This document shows, one piece after another, positions 10,637-21,238 of a stretch of DNA of 64,000 nucleotides. The DNA is from Petrosia ficiformis. Lineage: Eukaryota; Porifera; Demospongiae; Haplosclerida; Petrosiidae. A program made the translations under genes and the position numbers. Position 1 is the first letter of the stretch; each line of letters starts with the position of its first letter. The DNA lies in NCBI GenBank assembly GCA_947044365.1, contig OX345646.1:4263327-4327326 (forward strand). The letters run 5' to 3'. The notes under the pieces were generated by a model. The model saw only the letters and a program-made list of their open reading frames with translations. It searched no databases and was not told the DNA's origin.

Positions 10637-13600
10637 ATGGCAGATCTGCCTACTCTCAGAAGACGAAGAGGAGTGACACGTGCCTCCGTTACTCGTCTGG
10701 TTACTGAAGTCAGAGAAGCCGAAGCCAAGAAAGATGAACCTGGAATATCTGACTTAGCCCAAAAGTTGTTGAAAAAGCTGGAATCACTTGATTCAGATTT
10801 TAAAACTCACCATTCAGCGATCATTGATTTAGTCGAAGAGGAAGACAACCTCGAACGTGAACAGGATGTTCTCGACCAACATGACGACGAAGTCCTTTAT
10901 TTGTCTACTCGACTAGAGCGGTTGATTGATACGTCTCCTCGGTTGAACACTCACTCGGTGACAAAAACAGCTGGTAGGAGACTGGACCACCTCCATAAAA
11001 GCTTCGAAATCGTTGCGGAAGCTGTTAGTAAACTATCTGAAGTTGATGATATTTGTTTGATCCGTTTGTATGATGAACAGTTGGTTAATTTCAAACATGA
11101 ACTTGATGATATATGTAAATCTATGTTCAGCATTGATGAAGTAGAAGATGACGAACTGTCCGGTAAGCAAGCTGAAATTAACAAAAGGCTTTTCGAATGT
11201 TCGTTAACTGTGAAACGATTTCTAGAACGACGTGTTCATTCTACGGTCCCATCAACTTCATCCTCTCGTGAAGGTGTGAAACTTCTCAAGTTGGATGTCC
11301 CTAGCTTTGATGGAAACATTTTAAATTGGAAGACCTTCTGGGATCAATTCCGTATATCTGTTCATGATCGTAGCAACTTGTCAGATGCTGAAAAGCTCGT
11401 TTACCTCCAACAGTCATTGAGAGATGGTCCAGCCAAGCGTTCAATAGAAGGGCTTTCTCGATCAGGAGAATGCTACCCAGAAGCCATTGAATGTCTGAAA
11501 TCCCGATACGACCGTCCACGACTCATTCACCAAACACATGTGCGTATGATCCTGGAAGCTCCATCTCTCAAGAGTGGTGATGGTAGAGAGCTACGCAGAT
11601 TGCATGATACGGTACAACAGCATATTCGAGCATTGAAGGCAATGGATTGTGAGCCTTCAGGCCCATTCATCACGTCTGTCGTCGAACTCAAATTAGACAC
11701 AACAACTATGTACGAATGGCAAAAACACAGTCAGGATACGACCAATGTACCACATTACCAGGATCTGTTGGAATTTATAAACCTCCGGGCACAAGCATCC
11801 GAAACATCTACATCAGACATCAAGAAACACACGAAGGGTGAGATTAAAGGGAAATTTCATTCCAGTAAGCCAGTAACATCGTTTGCTACTAATGCTGATA
11901 TCTCTGAGGCATCAGTATGCGTATTATGTAAGCCGGAAAGGCATCCATTGTTCACCTGTAGTAAATTCAAGGAACTCCCACATGACAGGAAGATGTCAAC
12001 CTTAAGGACACATAATCACTGTATTAATTGTCTTCGACCCGGCCACTACGTTCGACAATGCAAATCTGTTCATCGTTGTAGAAAGTGCCATAGTCAACAC
12101 CACACTCTGTTACACAATGAAACACCTAGTAAGGTCAATCTGAGGGAGGATTCAACCCCAGTGACAAATCATGCAACCATGGGCATCAAATCTCAATCAT
12201 TACTGATGACCTGTCGTGTGCTAATACACTCACCTAGTGGCTCATGTGTTGTCGCCCGAGCATTGCTTGATTCAGCATCATCAGCATCATTTGTTTCTGA
12301 TCGATTGGCTCAAAGTTTGTACCTTCCCCGATCTCGACACACTGCCAAGATAATGGGTGTTGGTGGGCTATCCCATAGTTCACCGATCAAATCAGTTACC
12401 AGTTTCCAGGTTTCTCCTACTCAGTCTCCAAATGAGAAATTTAAAGTGACAGCTGTAATTGTTCCAAAAGTCACCTGTGACTTACCTCGTTACCACGTTC
12501 CATGTGATTGTCGTTGGAGTCATTTGTCTGACATTGAGCTGGCAGACCCAGAGTTTGGAATTCCGGGTCAGATTGATGTATTGCTGGGTGTTGATGTGTT
12601 CGTCGAAGTTTTGTTACATGGCCGGCGGGTCGGCCCACCTCACACTCCTGTAGCAATTGAAACCAAGTTTGGTTGGATCATTGCTGGTGCCACAGACACT
12701 GAAGGCCTAACAGATGTTGTTTCTCATCACACTGTCACCGATCCAGACGATATGTTGAAGCAATTCTGGGAAATTAAAGAAATCCCTCGAACTGACTCCG
12801 CTTGCTGGTCTATGGAAGAACGCACTGTAGTAAATCAGTTTAAAACTCATCGTTTTCGTTCTTCTAGTGGGCGGTTTGTGGTTCCATTGCCAAGAAAGTT
12901 GAACATGCCCTCCATTGGGGAGTCACGATCTCAAGCAGTCCGAAGATTTTTGTATCTGGAGCGAGCATTATCAAAAAAAGGTTTGTCTGGTCAATTCAAT
13001 GATGTTATTAGCGAGTATTTTGAAATGGGTCATGCTGAACCTATTCCAGTCACTGACTTGAACAAACCTCCATCTCAAGTATTCTATCTACCCATGCACA
13101 TTGTACAGAAAGAATCTAGTTCAACTACCAAGATCAGAGCAGTCTTTGACGCTTCAGCAAAATCATCCACCGGTATATCACTAAACGATACTTTACTGGT
13201 TGGTCCAACTGTGCATTCACCACTTGTTGATGTCTTACTTCGTTTTCGTTTGTATCGTATTGCTCTGACCACAGATGTCAGTCGCATGTATCGTGCAGTT
13301 GAGCTAACTGAATCTGACCGTGATTTCCACCGATTCGTCTGGAGAAGTGATCCTAACAAACCTCTTCAAGACCACCGTATGACTCGGGTGACATTTGGAG
13401 TTTCAGCGTCCCCGTTTGCAGCAAACATGGCTGTTAGACAGAATGCAATTGATAATGCCTCTGAATTTCCCTTAGCAGTGAAAGCTGTGTTCAACTCATT
13501 CTATGTTGATGATGGTCTGATTGGTACTGATTCTAAAGAGGAAGCCATTGTGCTGCAGCAACAGTTACAAGGTCTGTTTGCTAAGGGTGGATTCCTTTTG

Positions 13601-15043
13601 AGAAAATGGAACTCAAATGCAGCATCAGTGATTCAAACACTGCCTCCTGAACTGCAAGACTCCCGGAGTATTTTGTCGATCACCGAATCTCAAGGCTATA
13701 CGAAGACCCTGGGTGTCGAATGGCATTCTAAACTCGATCATTTTCGGTTAACCATGAATGAACCACCTTCGTTTGATAACCTCACAAAGAGAGGATTAGT
13801 TTCCGATATCGCAAAGACATTTGATGTTTTGGGGTGGTTTTCACCTACAATGGTAAAGGCCAAGATTTTGTTACAAAGAGTGTGGGAAGTAGGAGTTGAT
13901 TGGGATCAGGACATACCCCAGTACATTGCCAAAGAATGGTTACGATGGAGGATGGAATTGAAGCTTCTGTCCAAAAAACACATCAGTCGTTACTATTTTC
14001 ATGAAGATGCTTCAATTAAGGAGCTGCAGCTACACGGGTTTTGTGATGCCTCTGAAAACGCATATGCAAGTGTGGTATACCTACGTATGACTGACTCTAA
14101 AGGCAATGTGCATGTATCCTTGGTGTTGGCGAAGACCAAAGTTGCTCCTATCAAGAGACTAACTATTCCACGCTTGGAATTGTGTGGAGCATATCTGCTG
14201 GCAAAGGTTCTCCATCATGTAAAGGGAGTCCTGGACATTACAACATCTAAAGTATTTGCATGGACTGATAGTACCATCGTGTTAGATTGGTTGAAAGGCA
14301 ATCCACGAAGATTCAAACAGTTCGTTGGTAACAGAATTTCACTCATAATGGAGTTGATCCCATCAGCAAGATGGAGTCATGTAAATGGAGTAGACAATCC
14401 TGCTGACTGTGCATCCAGAGGGATGTTCCCGTCAGAACTGATTGGATACAAGATGTGGTGGTCAGGCCCAGATTGGCTGAAAGTATCTTCTGATGACTGG
14501 ACAAGACGAAATAGTAGTTGTGCCTCAATGCCTGAAGAAGATTGCTCTGAAGAGTTGTGTCATCACACGCATGATCACACAGAACCACCTATCATTCCGC
14601 TAAATCGATACTCTGATTTTAACCACCTAAAACGGATCACAGCATGGATCATTCGTTTTATCAACCATTGTCAGAAGAAGAACATCATGACAAGTCAATT
14701 GTCAACTAAAGAGTTATGGGATGCCGAAGCATACTGGGTCAAATACTCTCAACATGAGTGTTTTGCATCTGAGTTAAAGGTAATTACAAACGAGAAGCAA
14801 CTTCCAGCCAGTAGTATACTCCGATCTCTCAACCCATTCATTGATGCAAGTGGCATACTTCGTTTAAGTGGTCGTCAAGACAACTGTGGATTGGCATACT
14901 CTCGTAGATATCCTGTGATTCTACACAGTAAACATTCAATCACTCAACTCATAATTCGTCAAGAACACATTCGGTTGTTACATGCTGGACCCACATTACT
15001 GATAGCATCATTGAATCGTAGATTCCATGTCATTGGTATGTGA
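10637..15043 (+). CDS. BEL/Pao gag-pol polyprotein, N-terminal part, ended by an in-frame TGA
   Basis: 1,468 codons. Order: charged N-terminal coiled-coil region (about 1-200); a gag-like domain of the DUF1759 type (about 215-370, starting L-D-V-P-S-F-D-G); C-x2-C-x4-H-x4-C knuckles at about 428-441 and 462-475, with a further C-x2-C motif at 481; a retropepsin-like domain with L-L-D-S-A-S-S near 545; reverse transcriptase with Y-V-D-D-G at 956-960; and an RNase H-like region with D-A-S near 1137 and T-D-S-T near 1211. It ends in the H-H half of the integrase zinc finger. The frame continues without shift after the TGA into the integrase core. Protease D-S-A instead of the usual D-S/T-G may be natural variation in this clade. 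It acts in element replication, not in host function. Confidence 0.92.
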   Translation: MADLPTLRRRRGVTRASVTRLVTEVREAEAKKDEPGISDLAQKLLKKLESLDSDFKTHHSAIIDLVEEEDNLEREQDVLDQHDDEVLYLSTRLERLIDTSPRLNTHSVTKTAGRRLDHLHKSFEIVAEAVSKLSEVDDICLIRLYDEQLVNFKHELDDICKSMFSIDEVEDDELSGKQAEINKRLFECSLTVKRFLERRVHSTVPSTSSSREGVKLLKLDVPSFDGNILNWKTFWDQFRISVHDRSNLSDAEKLVYLQQSLRDGPAKRSIEGLSRSGECYPEAIECLKSRYDRPRLIHQTHVRMILEAPSLKSGDGRELRRLHDTVQQHIRALKAMDCEPSGPFITSVVELKLDTTTMYEWQKHSQDTTNVPHYQDLLEFINLRAQASETSTSDIKKHTKGEIKGKFHSSKPVTSFATNADISEASVCVLCKPERHPLFTCSKFKELPHDRKMSTLRTHNHCINCLRPGHYVRQCKSVHRCRKCHSQHHTLLHNETPSKVNLREDSTPVTNHATMGIKSQSLLMTCRVLIHSPSGSCVVARALLDSASSASFVSDRLAQSLYLPRSRHTAKIMGVGGLSHSSPIKSVTSFQVSPTQSPNEKFKVTAVIVPKVTCDLPRYHVPCDCRWSHLSDIELADPEFGIPGQIDVLLGVDVFVEVLLHGRRVGPPHTPVAIETKFGWIIAGATDTEGLTDVVSHHTVTDPDDMLKQFWEIKEIPRTDSACWSMEERTVVNQFKTHRFRSSSGRFVVPLPRKLNMPSIGESRSQAVRRFLYLERALSKKGLSGQFNDVISEYFEMGHAEPIPVTDLNKPPSQVFYLPMHIVQKESSSTTKIRAVFDASAKSSTGISLNDTLLVGPTVHSPLVDVLLRFRLYRIALTTDVSRMYRAVELTESDRDFHRFVWRSDPNKPLQDHRMTRVTFGVSASPFAANMAVRQNAIDNASEFPLAVKAVFNSFYVDDGLIGTDSKEEAIVLQQQLQGLFAKGGFLLRKWNSNAASVIQTLPPELQDSRSILSITESQGYTKTLGVEWHSKLDHFRLTMNEPPSFDNLTKRGLVSDIAKTFDVLGWFSPTMVKAKILLQRVWEVGVDWDQDIPQYIAKEWLRWRMELKLLSKKHISRYYFHEDASIKELQLHGFCDASENAYASVVYLRMTDSKGNVHVSLVLAKTKVAPIKRLTIPRLELCGAYLLAKVLHHVKGVLDITTSKVFAWTDSTIVLDWLKGNPRRFKQFVGNRISLIMELIPSARWSHVNGVDNPADCASRGMFPSELIGYKMWWSGPDWLKVSSDDWTRRNSSCASMPEEDCSEELCHHTHDHTEPPIIPLNRYSDFNHLKRITAWIIRFINHCQKKNIMTSQLSTKELWDAEAYWVKYSQHECFASELKVITNEKQLPASSILRSLNPFIDASGILRLSGRQDNCGLAYSRRYPVILHSKHSITQLIIRQEHIRLLHAGPTLLIASLNRRFHVIGM

Positions 15044-16099
15044 AAGGGTGTTCGGTCAATTACTCGCAGTTGTATTGTCTGTCGTCGAGAAACAGCCAAA
15101 CCTCAATCACAGAAAATGGGAAAATTACCTATAGAAAGGGTCACACCTAATCATACTGGTACAGTGTTTGCTAATGTAGGCATTGATTATGCTGGTCCTG
15201 TGAAGATGAAATATGGATCTGTACGTAGACCTACTGTGGTGAAGGCATACATTTGTGTTTTCGTGTCTTTATCTGTCAAAGCAGTTCATCTGGAAGTGGT
15301 TTCCGATTTGACGACAGACGCATTTATAGCCTGTCTACGACGTTTTATATCTCGTCGAGGGAAACCGAATGTCATTTGGAGTGACCATGGTACCAATTTT
15401 GTTGGAGCAGCAAGGGAGCTTAAAGAGCTCTCAGGGTTTTTACAAGAGAAGAAAACTCAAGACGTTATTTCCCAGTTTTGCTCATCTCAGTCCATTGAAT
15501 GGAAGTTTATACCAGAAAGAGCTCCTCACTTTGGAGGTCTCTGGGAGGCTGCAGTGAAAAGTTTGAAGTTACATCTGAAACGTGTTGTTGGAGAAGTCAA
15601 GTTGACCTTTGAAGAGTTTATGACAGTACTCACACAGATCGAGGCCTGCCTCAATAGCCGACCTCTGACTCAAATTCCATCTGAGGATGATGGAATTGAA
15701 GCACTGACTCCAGGGCATTTTCTTATTGGTCAGCCCTTGGAGGCTATTCCAGATCCTGTAGGCTCATACCGACCACTACCAATCCTGCGTCGATGGCAAT
15801 TATGCCAAAGTTTGGTTCGTCATTTCTGGCAGAGATGGTCAGATGAATATCTTGTCTCATTGCGTCGATACAATAAATGGCAGTATCCTACGAGAAATGT
15901 ACAGGTTAATGACATAGTTGTGCTGCAAGAAAATGTTTTAGTTCCCTGTAAATGGCCACTTGGATGGGTTATTGAAGTTCACAAGGGAAAGGACAATCTG
16001 GTGCGTGTTGTGACTGTTAAAACCAAATCAGGAATTTACAAAAGACCTATCACGAAGATAGCTAGTTACTCTCTGGCAATGACTCAACTTAACATTTGA
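15044..16099 (+). CDS. BEL/Pao integrase part, same frame after the TGA
   Basis: The frame is in register with gag-pol (10,637 plus a multiple of three). It first supplies the C-I-V-C half of the integrase zinc finger. The first ATG is at 15,116, so a separately started protein would lack the finger. Counting from 15,116, the catalytic residues are D24 (I-D-Y-A-G-P), D90 (W-S-D-H-G-T-N-F) and E144 (G-G-L-W-E-A), with a D-to-E spacing of 53. The C-terminal part (about 210-320) resembles the DUF5641 region that ends BEL/Pao polyproteins. Whether the TGA is a mutation, a readthrough site or an assembly error cannot be told here. Confidence 0.88.
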   Translation, partial: KGVRSITRSCIVCRRETAKPQSQKMGKLPIERVTPNHTGTVFANVGIDYAGPVKMKYGSVRRPTVVKAYICVFVSLSVKAVHLEVVSDLTTDAFIACLRRFISRRGKPNVIWSDHGTNFVGAARELKELSGFLQEKKTQDVISQFCSSQSIEWKFIPERAPHFGGLWEAAVKSLKLHLKRVVGEVKLTFEEFMTVLTQIEACLNSRPLTQIPSEDDGIEALTPGHFLIGQPLEAIPDPVGSYRPLPILRRWQLCQSLVRHFWQRWSDEYLVSLRRYNKWQYPTRNVQVNDIVVLQENVLVPCKWPLGWVIEVHKGKDNLVRVVTVKTKSGIYKRPITKIASYSLAMTQLNI

Positions 16100-16167
16100 G
16101 CACAATTTATTTGTTGATATGTAATCTAAGTTGTTGTAAGACCGTCTGGTCTTGGCCGGCGGTATTA
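16100..16167 (+). other. BEL/Pao 3' untranslated end before the LTR
   Basis: 68 bp between the stop codon and the 3' LTR. It has no long polypurine tract; GGCCGGCGG at 16,155-16,163 lies just upstream of the LTR, with the inverted GACCGTCTGGTC before it. Confidence 0.5.
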
Positions 16168-16293
16168 TGTACATGTTTAATTATGTGGTTATTCATTTAG
16201 TTATAATTAATTAAGTTTTGCACGTGTGATAGTTTTGCTAAAAACCATTGTTGAACTGAATCTTGTTAAATCCAGGGGGAAACTGTTCCTTCA
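16168..16293 (+). repeat. 3' LTR of the BEL/Pao element
   Basis: Identical to the 5' LTR, and followed directly by the AATAC target duplication and the resumed 180-bp host repeat. Confidence 0.93.
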
Positions 16294-16640
16294 AATACAT
16301 CCAACCCAATACTCATACATGTATATACACCTATAATTACACACCTGTACTTCCTGTAGTACATGTATATTATATAATCATGATGCTGATTTCAAATGTT
16401 TACATATTATTGAAATCTTCATTAAGCCCACAAACCAAATACATCCAACCCAATACTCATACATGTATATACAAAGCCAAAGGGTTAATAAGTACCCAGA
16501 TGTCCCTACAAATACATTTTGTAACTCCCTATAATTACACACCTGTATTATATTATAATCATAATGCTGATTGGAAATGCTTACATATTATTGAAATCTT
16601 CATTAAGCCCACAGACTAAACCCAATACATATAGATACAA
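16294..16640. repeat. Continuation of the 180-bp dispersed tandem repeat
   Basis: The same unit words as at 9,780-10,422. A 118-codon open frame through it is repeat-derived. Confidence 0.75.
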
Positions 16641-16789
16641 AACCAAAGGGTTAATAAGTACCCTGGTATCTACATGTGTCACTCACTGCACACTATAATG
16701 AATAAGTATTATAATAACTTGTTCTCAATAGGAATTTGAGCACAATTCAAGAAAACAATCCAAACTTTAGCACAAACACATTAAATATA

Positions 16790-17308
16790 CAATGTACAAT
16801 GTACAATGTATGTTAGAAGATTATATACATGTATAAGTGATACACAAAGTCTGTGTACATGTATGTATCTATATGTGTATCTGTTTATATACAGTATGTG
16901 TATGTGTATGTGTGTGTGTATCTATATGTGTATCTGTTATATACATGTACATGTATGTGTGTGTGTGTATTTACATGTATATGACATGTACGTATCTGTT
17001 TATACATGTACTTGTATATGTGTATGTGTGTGTATGTGTGTGTGTATTTATATGACATGTATCTGTTTATACATGTATATGTGCATGTGTGTGTGCATTT
17101 ACATATATACATGACATGTATCTGTTTATACATTTACATGTATATGTGTATGTGTGTGTATGTGTGTGTGTATTTATATGACATGTATCTGTATGTGTGT
17201 GTGTGTATGCACATGTGTATCTACATGTACATGTATATGTGTATCTATTAAAATCCTTTTTAACATAATTATGTGTATGTCAGTATGTGTGTGTGTGTGT
17301 GTGTGTGT
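16790..17308. repeat. TG/TA-rich microsatellite, about 500 bp
   Basis: Irregular runs of TGTGTATG and TACATGTAT with a pure (TG)n end near 17,287-17,308. All open frames across it on both strands consist of Y, C, M, V and H repeats and are artefacts. Confidence 0.95.
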
Positions 17309-17600
17309 GGAACAGGATAGGTGAGGCTGAGGCCAATGTTTAAGTGCTCGAAGAGTGGATGTGGTTTTGTAGCTCAAAGTAGGGCAGGCCTGGTGAACCA
17401 CAGGCAGCAGAAACACAGTGCATATGCGTTAACACCAGTGGCATGTCAATTTTGTAGAAGAACGTTTAGACCTCAAGGTCTGAGGAAACACGAGAAGTTT
17501 TGTTCATCTCGTCCGAAAACATAAGTGAACATTTCTTTTTCTTTACCAGTGTGGCCTGTACCATTCATTTGAGTGAAGGCAGAAGAAGAAGAAGAAGTGT
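17309..17600 (+). mobile_element. 3' end of a non-LTR retrotransposon with C2H2 finger and (GAA)n tail
   Basis: The segment sits inside the TG microsatellite. It ends in a (GAA)n tail (17,581-17,597), after which TGTATGTGTGTGTATAT resumes. The upstream edge is abrupt, as expected from 5' truncation. The open frame 17,321-17,524 ends in two C2H2-type fingers: C-S-K-S-G-C ... H-R-Q-Q-K-H, and C-Q-F-C-R-R-T-F ... H-E-K-F-C. Similar fingers occur at the C-terminus of some non-LTR polyproteins; that match is from family knowledge. Confidence 0.55.
17321..17524 (+). CDS. C2H2 zinc-finger fragment, probable retrotransposon ORF end
   Basis: 67 codons. The first finger is C-x4-C-x12-H-x4-H; the second starts C-x2-C and ends H-x3-C. 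The ATG is probably not a real start, because the frame is open into the preceding repeat. There is no promoter or splice context. It is probably the end of a truncated LINE polyprotein. A small host zinc-finger gene is possible but less likely given the (GAA)n tail. Confidence 0.45.
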   Translation: MRLRPMFKCSKSGCGFVAQSRAGLVNHRQQKHSAYALTPVACQFCRRTFRPQGLRKHEKFCSSRPKT

Positions 17601-17783
17601 ATGTGTGTGTATATATGGTTTCCGTTTACAGCTAAATCAGGAAAACAAAACAGATCAGCCATAAAAGTTCATTGTTACAAATCAATACAAAATACATGTA
17701 CATTGTATACGTATCTCTCTTTTAAACTATTATATTTACTAAAATGCTTATAATTAGAAATCATACTGTTCACAAAGAACGGG

Positions 17784-18041
17784 AAGGATAATTATATGAA
17801 AATAATGCATGTAAAAAGATTGTTGGTCATTGCCAACTAAAGAATGTGAACATTTTCCTGATGTCAAAATGAACATGAATGACCTTTAGGTACACGAGAT
17901 TTGTGTCACGCATGCACAGTATCTATTCAGTGTTCATCTTACTAAAGGCCACCATGACCTCAGAAAAATGTTCATAACTTTAGTTTGGAATGTCCAACAA
18001 TCTTTTTACCTGCACCATTTTCATATAATAGTCCTTATCGT
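17784..18041. repeat. Foldback element, ~100-bp inverted arms
   Basis: The arm 17,784-17,888 (GGATAATTATATGAAAAT, AAAGATTGTTGG) pairs imperfectly with 17,943-18,041 (CCAACAATCTTTTTACC, ATTTTCATATAAT). Half-elements of the same family occur near 39,010-39,120, 49,210-49,360, 50,560-50,680, 56,455-56,560 and 61,530-61,600. Several lie next to minisatellites. Confidence 0.75.
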
Positions 18042-18289
18042 TTTTTTTGTTATGGCAAATTTCAATCTATTACTTCATTATTGAGTTACAGTATAATCAT
18101 GTATTAACCTTATGACATTAAATTATACACTATAGTACATATAAAGTAATTACATCATAATTTTGAGGATATCGTGAATGTGAACTAACTATACAAAAAT
18201 ATACTAGATTCCAATAATTCTATTATGATCACAAAACTGGATGGTATTATGATCAGGTGACTTGACCTAAAATTTATCTCAACAAGTGT

Positions 18290-18790
18290 ATACATGTGTA
18301 TATATAGAGAAAAACATCCCTATATTTGCTTTGTGATGACTATGTATTAAGTATTGCTGATGGCACTAGTGTCTCTACCTTTCTGTGTACTCGAAAGCTG
18401 GGGCCTGAAGTAAGTGTAAGCCCAATTGCAGACTAAATACACAGATCTCTGATGAACTGACTAAAGTACTCCTTCAAGGTTCTAAATGATGACTTCCTCA
18501 TGAGACTGAAACTCAGCAACTTATCATACTTACTTGTTAAAGATTCTTGCATAATATACTGTTTCTCTGCTATTTACAACAGTTATTAGCAGTTTTACAT
18601 CCTTTTTGAATCTTCCTGGCTGGTCTGTAGCTCAAACGCGCGTTCTTTACGTGCCACGCCCATTAATTGACCGAGCACCTGGGAATGACGCAGCTTCTAC
18701 GTATACAACGCATAGTTGCGCAAGTGACACAAGAAAAGCAATTATAGGGATGGCCCTACGGGCCCATAAAAATACCAAAGACATGTAATT
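18290..18790. repeat. Diverged members of a MITE family (GGGATG...GGGCC...)
   Basis: Around 18,300-18,340 are the words AGAGAAAAACATCCCTAT and TTGCTTTGTG. At 18,630-18,790 is a GC-richer block ending GGGATGGCCCTACGGGCC. The intact relative is 29,582-30,086; others are at 42,240-42,430 and 46,960-47,380. A 60-codon frame here is not considered a gene. Confidence 0.5.
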
Positions 18791-20177
18791 TGATAAGCTT
18801 AATGATGCAAATCATGGAAAATATGAATGAACTTTACTATAGTAATCTTCCTCCTCTGCAAACCAACCATCCTACTTCTATCCTCAAACATTTAGGGCTA
18901 TAAGATATATATCAATCTCGGTTACTTTGATTATAATATATACATGTACCTTGGGCCTGTTTCCCTTGGCATACAAATCCTGTAGATCTCAATGTATACA
19001 TATAACTTACACATGTGTAGTATTGTGTATATGGAATAACATCTCTTACATGTATATGGAACTCACAAGTATTCCTGACACAAGACTGACTTCAAATATT
19101 GTAGGGAAAACGTTAAACACAAGAGCACTCAAAACAAAATTGATTCCTCTATAAACACAAGTGAAATATAATTGTAAAACAGCTAATAAGCATCGATGGT
19201 CAGTGACAATGTTATAATGAATGAATTAGTAATGTAGTGATGATTGGATCGGTAATAAATTCAGTCATTATCGGCTACTATTTTTAGTATTGGTATCGGT
19301 TATTTCGGACAGATGCAAACTACCAATACTGTAATACATGTACATGTATTAATAATGTCATTTCTTGTGATTATAGCATCATTGATTGCTTTTATGATAC
19401 TCATAATTATTAAGAAAATGCTCATTTTCATTGAAAGAATCAGAAACCAGAAGGTAGATATAGTATAATATCGAATCAGCATTTGTTATCGTTGGCACAT
19501 ATCGAAAGTACATGTAGTCAATGGTTTATCTGGAATATCAGTAAAATCTCTTATCAGTGCATCACTAGACTGAATATATATCAGTGTTTATAATAAGCTC
19601 ATGTGACACACCATTGGCCTAAAGAGTGTTTTATTTGGCACTGCACAGTTCTCTCTTTGGGTCAGATGGTGCAGGGTAAAAGCACAAGGGCATGTAGAAT
19701 GTGTTGTTGTAACTACAAGTCTACAACTATAATTGTATACATTGTAGCCACAGTATTATACTATTAAATACCAAGGTTAGCATAGTCATCTACCACTGGG
19801 TACAACTACACACCTTGTAACCACATTACTACACTAATAAATATGTAGATCACAAATGTATTTCCTAGTTAAGTATAGAAAAATACCATGTACATTTCTA
19901 GCTGTTTACAGCATAGTAATGATAGCATGTTGAGACACAATCATGTCACAATATGCCCGTACCACATCACATCACAACATAATTACTTTACTATTTTCTT
20001 GACAGTAACGACACTTTATCAACATAAATACAACATACTCATCATGTTTAGGAGCAAGATAGTTATGTTATTATAAGATAATAATAGCTATACATAACCC
20101 TCTAGGATATTTGAGAAGAACTTTCAACTATACAGTATAAGTCACACTATAATGATAGGGAATGAAAATCCCTAATT

Positions 20178-20286
20178 TCCCTCCCTTCCTCTCCCTCTGT
20201 CTCTCTCTCTTTCTTCTCTCTCTATCTCTCTGTCTCTGTCTCTGTCTGTCTCTGTCTGTCTGTCTCTGTCTCTGTCTGTCTGGCTA

Positions 20287-20323
<37 letters not shown>

Positions 20324-20400
20324 ACTTTCCTTCTACCCCTCACTCTCTTACTCTCCCTATTTCTCTCCCTCCCACACTCACTTCTCTCTCCCTTTCATTT
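20178..20400. repeat. CT/GTCT microsatellite
   Basis: (CTCTGTCT)n- and (CTGT)n-type runs on the + strand. It lies in an intron just beyond the 3' (donor) edge of ABC exon 5. The copy at about 40,853-41,090 has a different run structure. The open frames are S/L/C repeats and are artefacts. Confidence 0.95.
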
Positions 20401-20406
20401 ACTAAC

Positions 20407-20593
20407 CTTGTTCCTCTATCTACAGCTCTAGACATGGCTCCTGTCTGTCGTGATAAATGATAGCTGAGGTCAAGAGAATGTAAATGAAGAAATGTTCTTC
20501 TAGCTATGGTACGAATTGATGATTGAGCTACTTTAGCAAATATAGCAGTTCGCAATTCATTGAATAACGATGAACCAATTCTAGCAGCTCCAT
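20407..20593 (-). CDS. ABCB7-like: ABCB7/Atm1-like transporter, exon with the conserved QTGA...DRGTR segment
   Basis: 187 nt on the - strand; acceptor ATTTCAG above 20,593 and donor GTTAGT below 20,407, entering in phase 1 and leaving in phase 2. It reads [14 protein letters not shown], then [19 protein letters not shown] and [17 protein letters not shown]. The last block is diagnostic for ABCB7/Atm1 half transporters. It joins the exon at 21,239 in frame (L-L-L-G-Y-G-A-A-R). A copy with intact splice sites is at 41,107-41,293. The role in mitochondrial export for cytosolic Fe-S assembly is known for the family. Confidence 0.88.
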
Positions 20594-20819
20594 CTGAAAT
20601 AGATGGAGTGATGAATGGATATGCATAAATGGAAGATGGATAGACATCAGAACAGATAGATATATGTACATGTACATGAATGGATCGATAGGGATAGATT
20701 AATGGATAGATCAATGAATGCATGGATGAATAGAAGAATCAATAAATGAATGGATTAATGGATGGATCAATGGAAGAAAATTGTATAAATGAATAAATGA
20801 ATGGATAAATGGTTGGATG

Positions 20820-21065
20820 ATTGAACTTATCCATCCATCCATCCATTCATCCACCCACCAATCCATCCATCTATCCCTCCATCCATTCATTCATCCATCC
20901 ATCCATTCATTCACCCATTCATTTATCCATCCACCCATCCATCCATCCATCCATCCATACATCCATCCACCCATCCATCAATCCATCCATTCATTTGTCC
21001 ATCCATCCATTCATCCCTCCATTCGTTTATCAATTCATTCATGCATTCATTGGATGGACATATGG
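20820..21065. repeat. (ATCC)n microsatellite in an ABC-gene intron
   Basis: Runs of ATCCATCCATTC. All long frames (H-P-S-I repeats) are artefacts. A complementary GGAT-rich block precedes it (20,615-20,815), so the two could pair. Confidence 0.95.
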
Positions 21066-21238
21066 ATACAAGATTGGATGCATGGATGAAATTGCACAGA
21101 TGAGTTAATAAATGCATGACTGAACAAATGAATGCATAATTGAATAGATATAATAGTGGCTAATGAGAAAGTAAATATGTACAGACAATGCTGTATGTAT
21201 AACTGAATGAGTGAGGTCCATGATTTAGTATAGCTAAC

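Larger units (their letters stand above)
10423..16298 (+). mobile_element. Full-length BEL/Pao LTR retrotransposon with 5-bp target duplication
   Basis: Two identical 126-bp LTRs (10,428-10,553 and 16,168-16,293) flank a gag-pol reading frame. AATAC at 10,423-10,427 and again at 16,294-16,298 is the target-site duplication; joining the flanks restores the host 180-bp repeat. Identical LTRs suggest recent insertion. Domain order (gag, protease, RT, RNase H, integrase) is that of BEL/Pao elements. The only visible defect is an in-frame TGA at 15,041-15,043. Confidence 0.95.
18840..20600. repeat. Segmental duplication, paralogous to 39,540-41,300
   Basis: Nearly collinear with 39,540-41,300 (TTGGGCCTGTTTCCCTTGGC, GGCACTGCACAGTTCTC, GCTGTTTACAGCATAGTAAT), and it includes ABC exon 5 and the CT-rich microsatellite. 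Part (18,870-19,200) also matches 51,400-51,720. Apart from the exon it is noncoding. Confidence 0.8.

Noticed and set aside
16806..17251. Several Y/C/M/V-rich frames
   Set aside because: Translation of TG/TA microsatellite.
20817..21108. H-P-S-I repeat frames
   Set aside because: Translation of (ATCC)n microsatellite in an intron.
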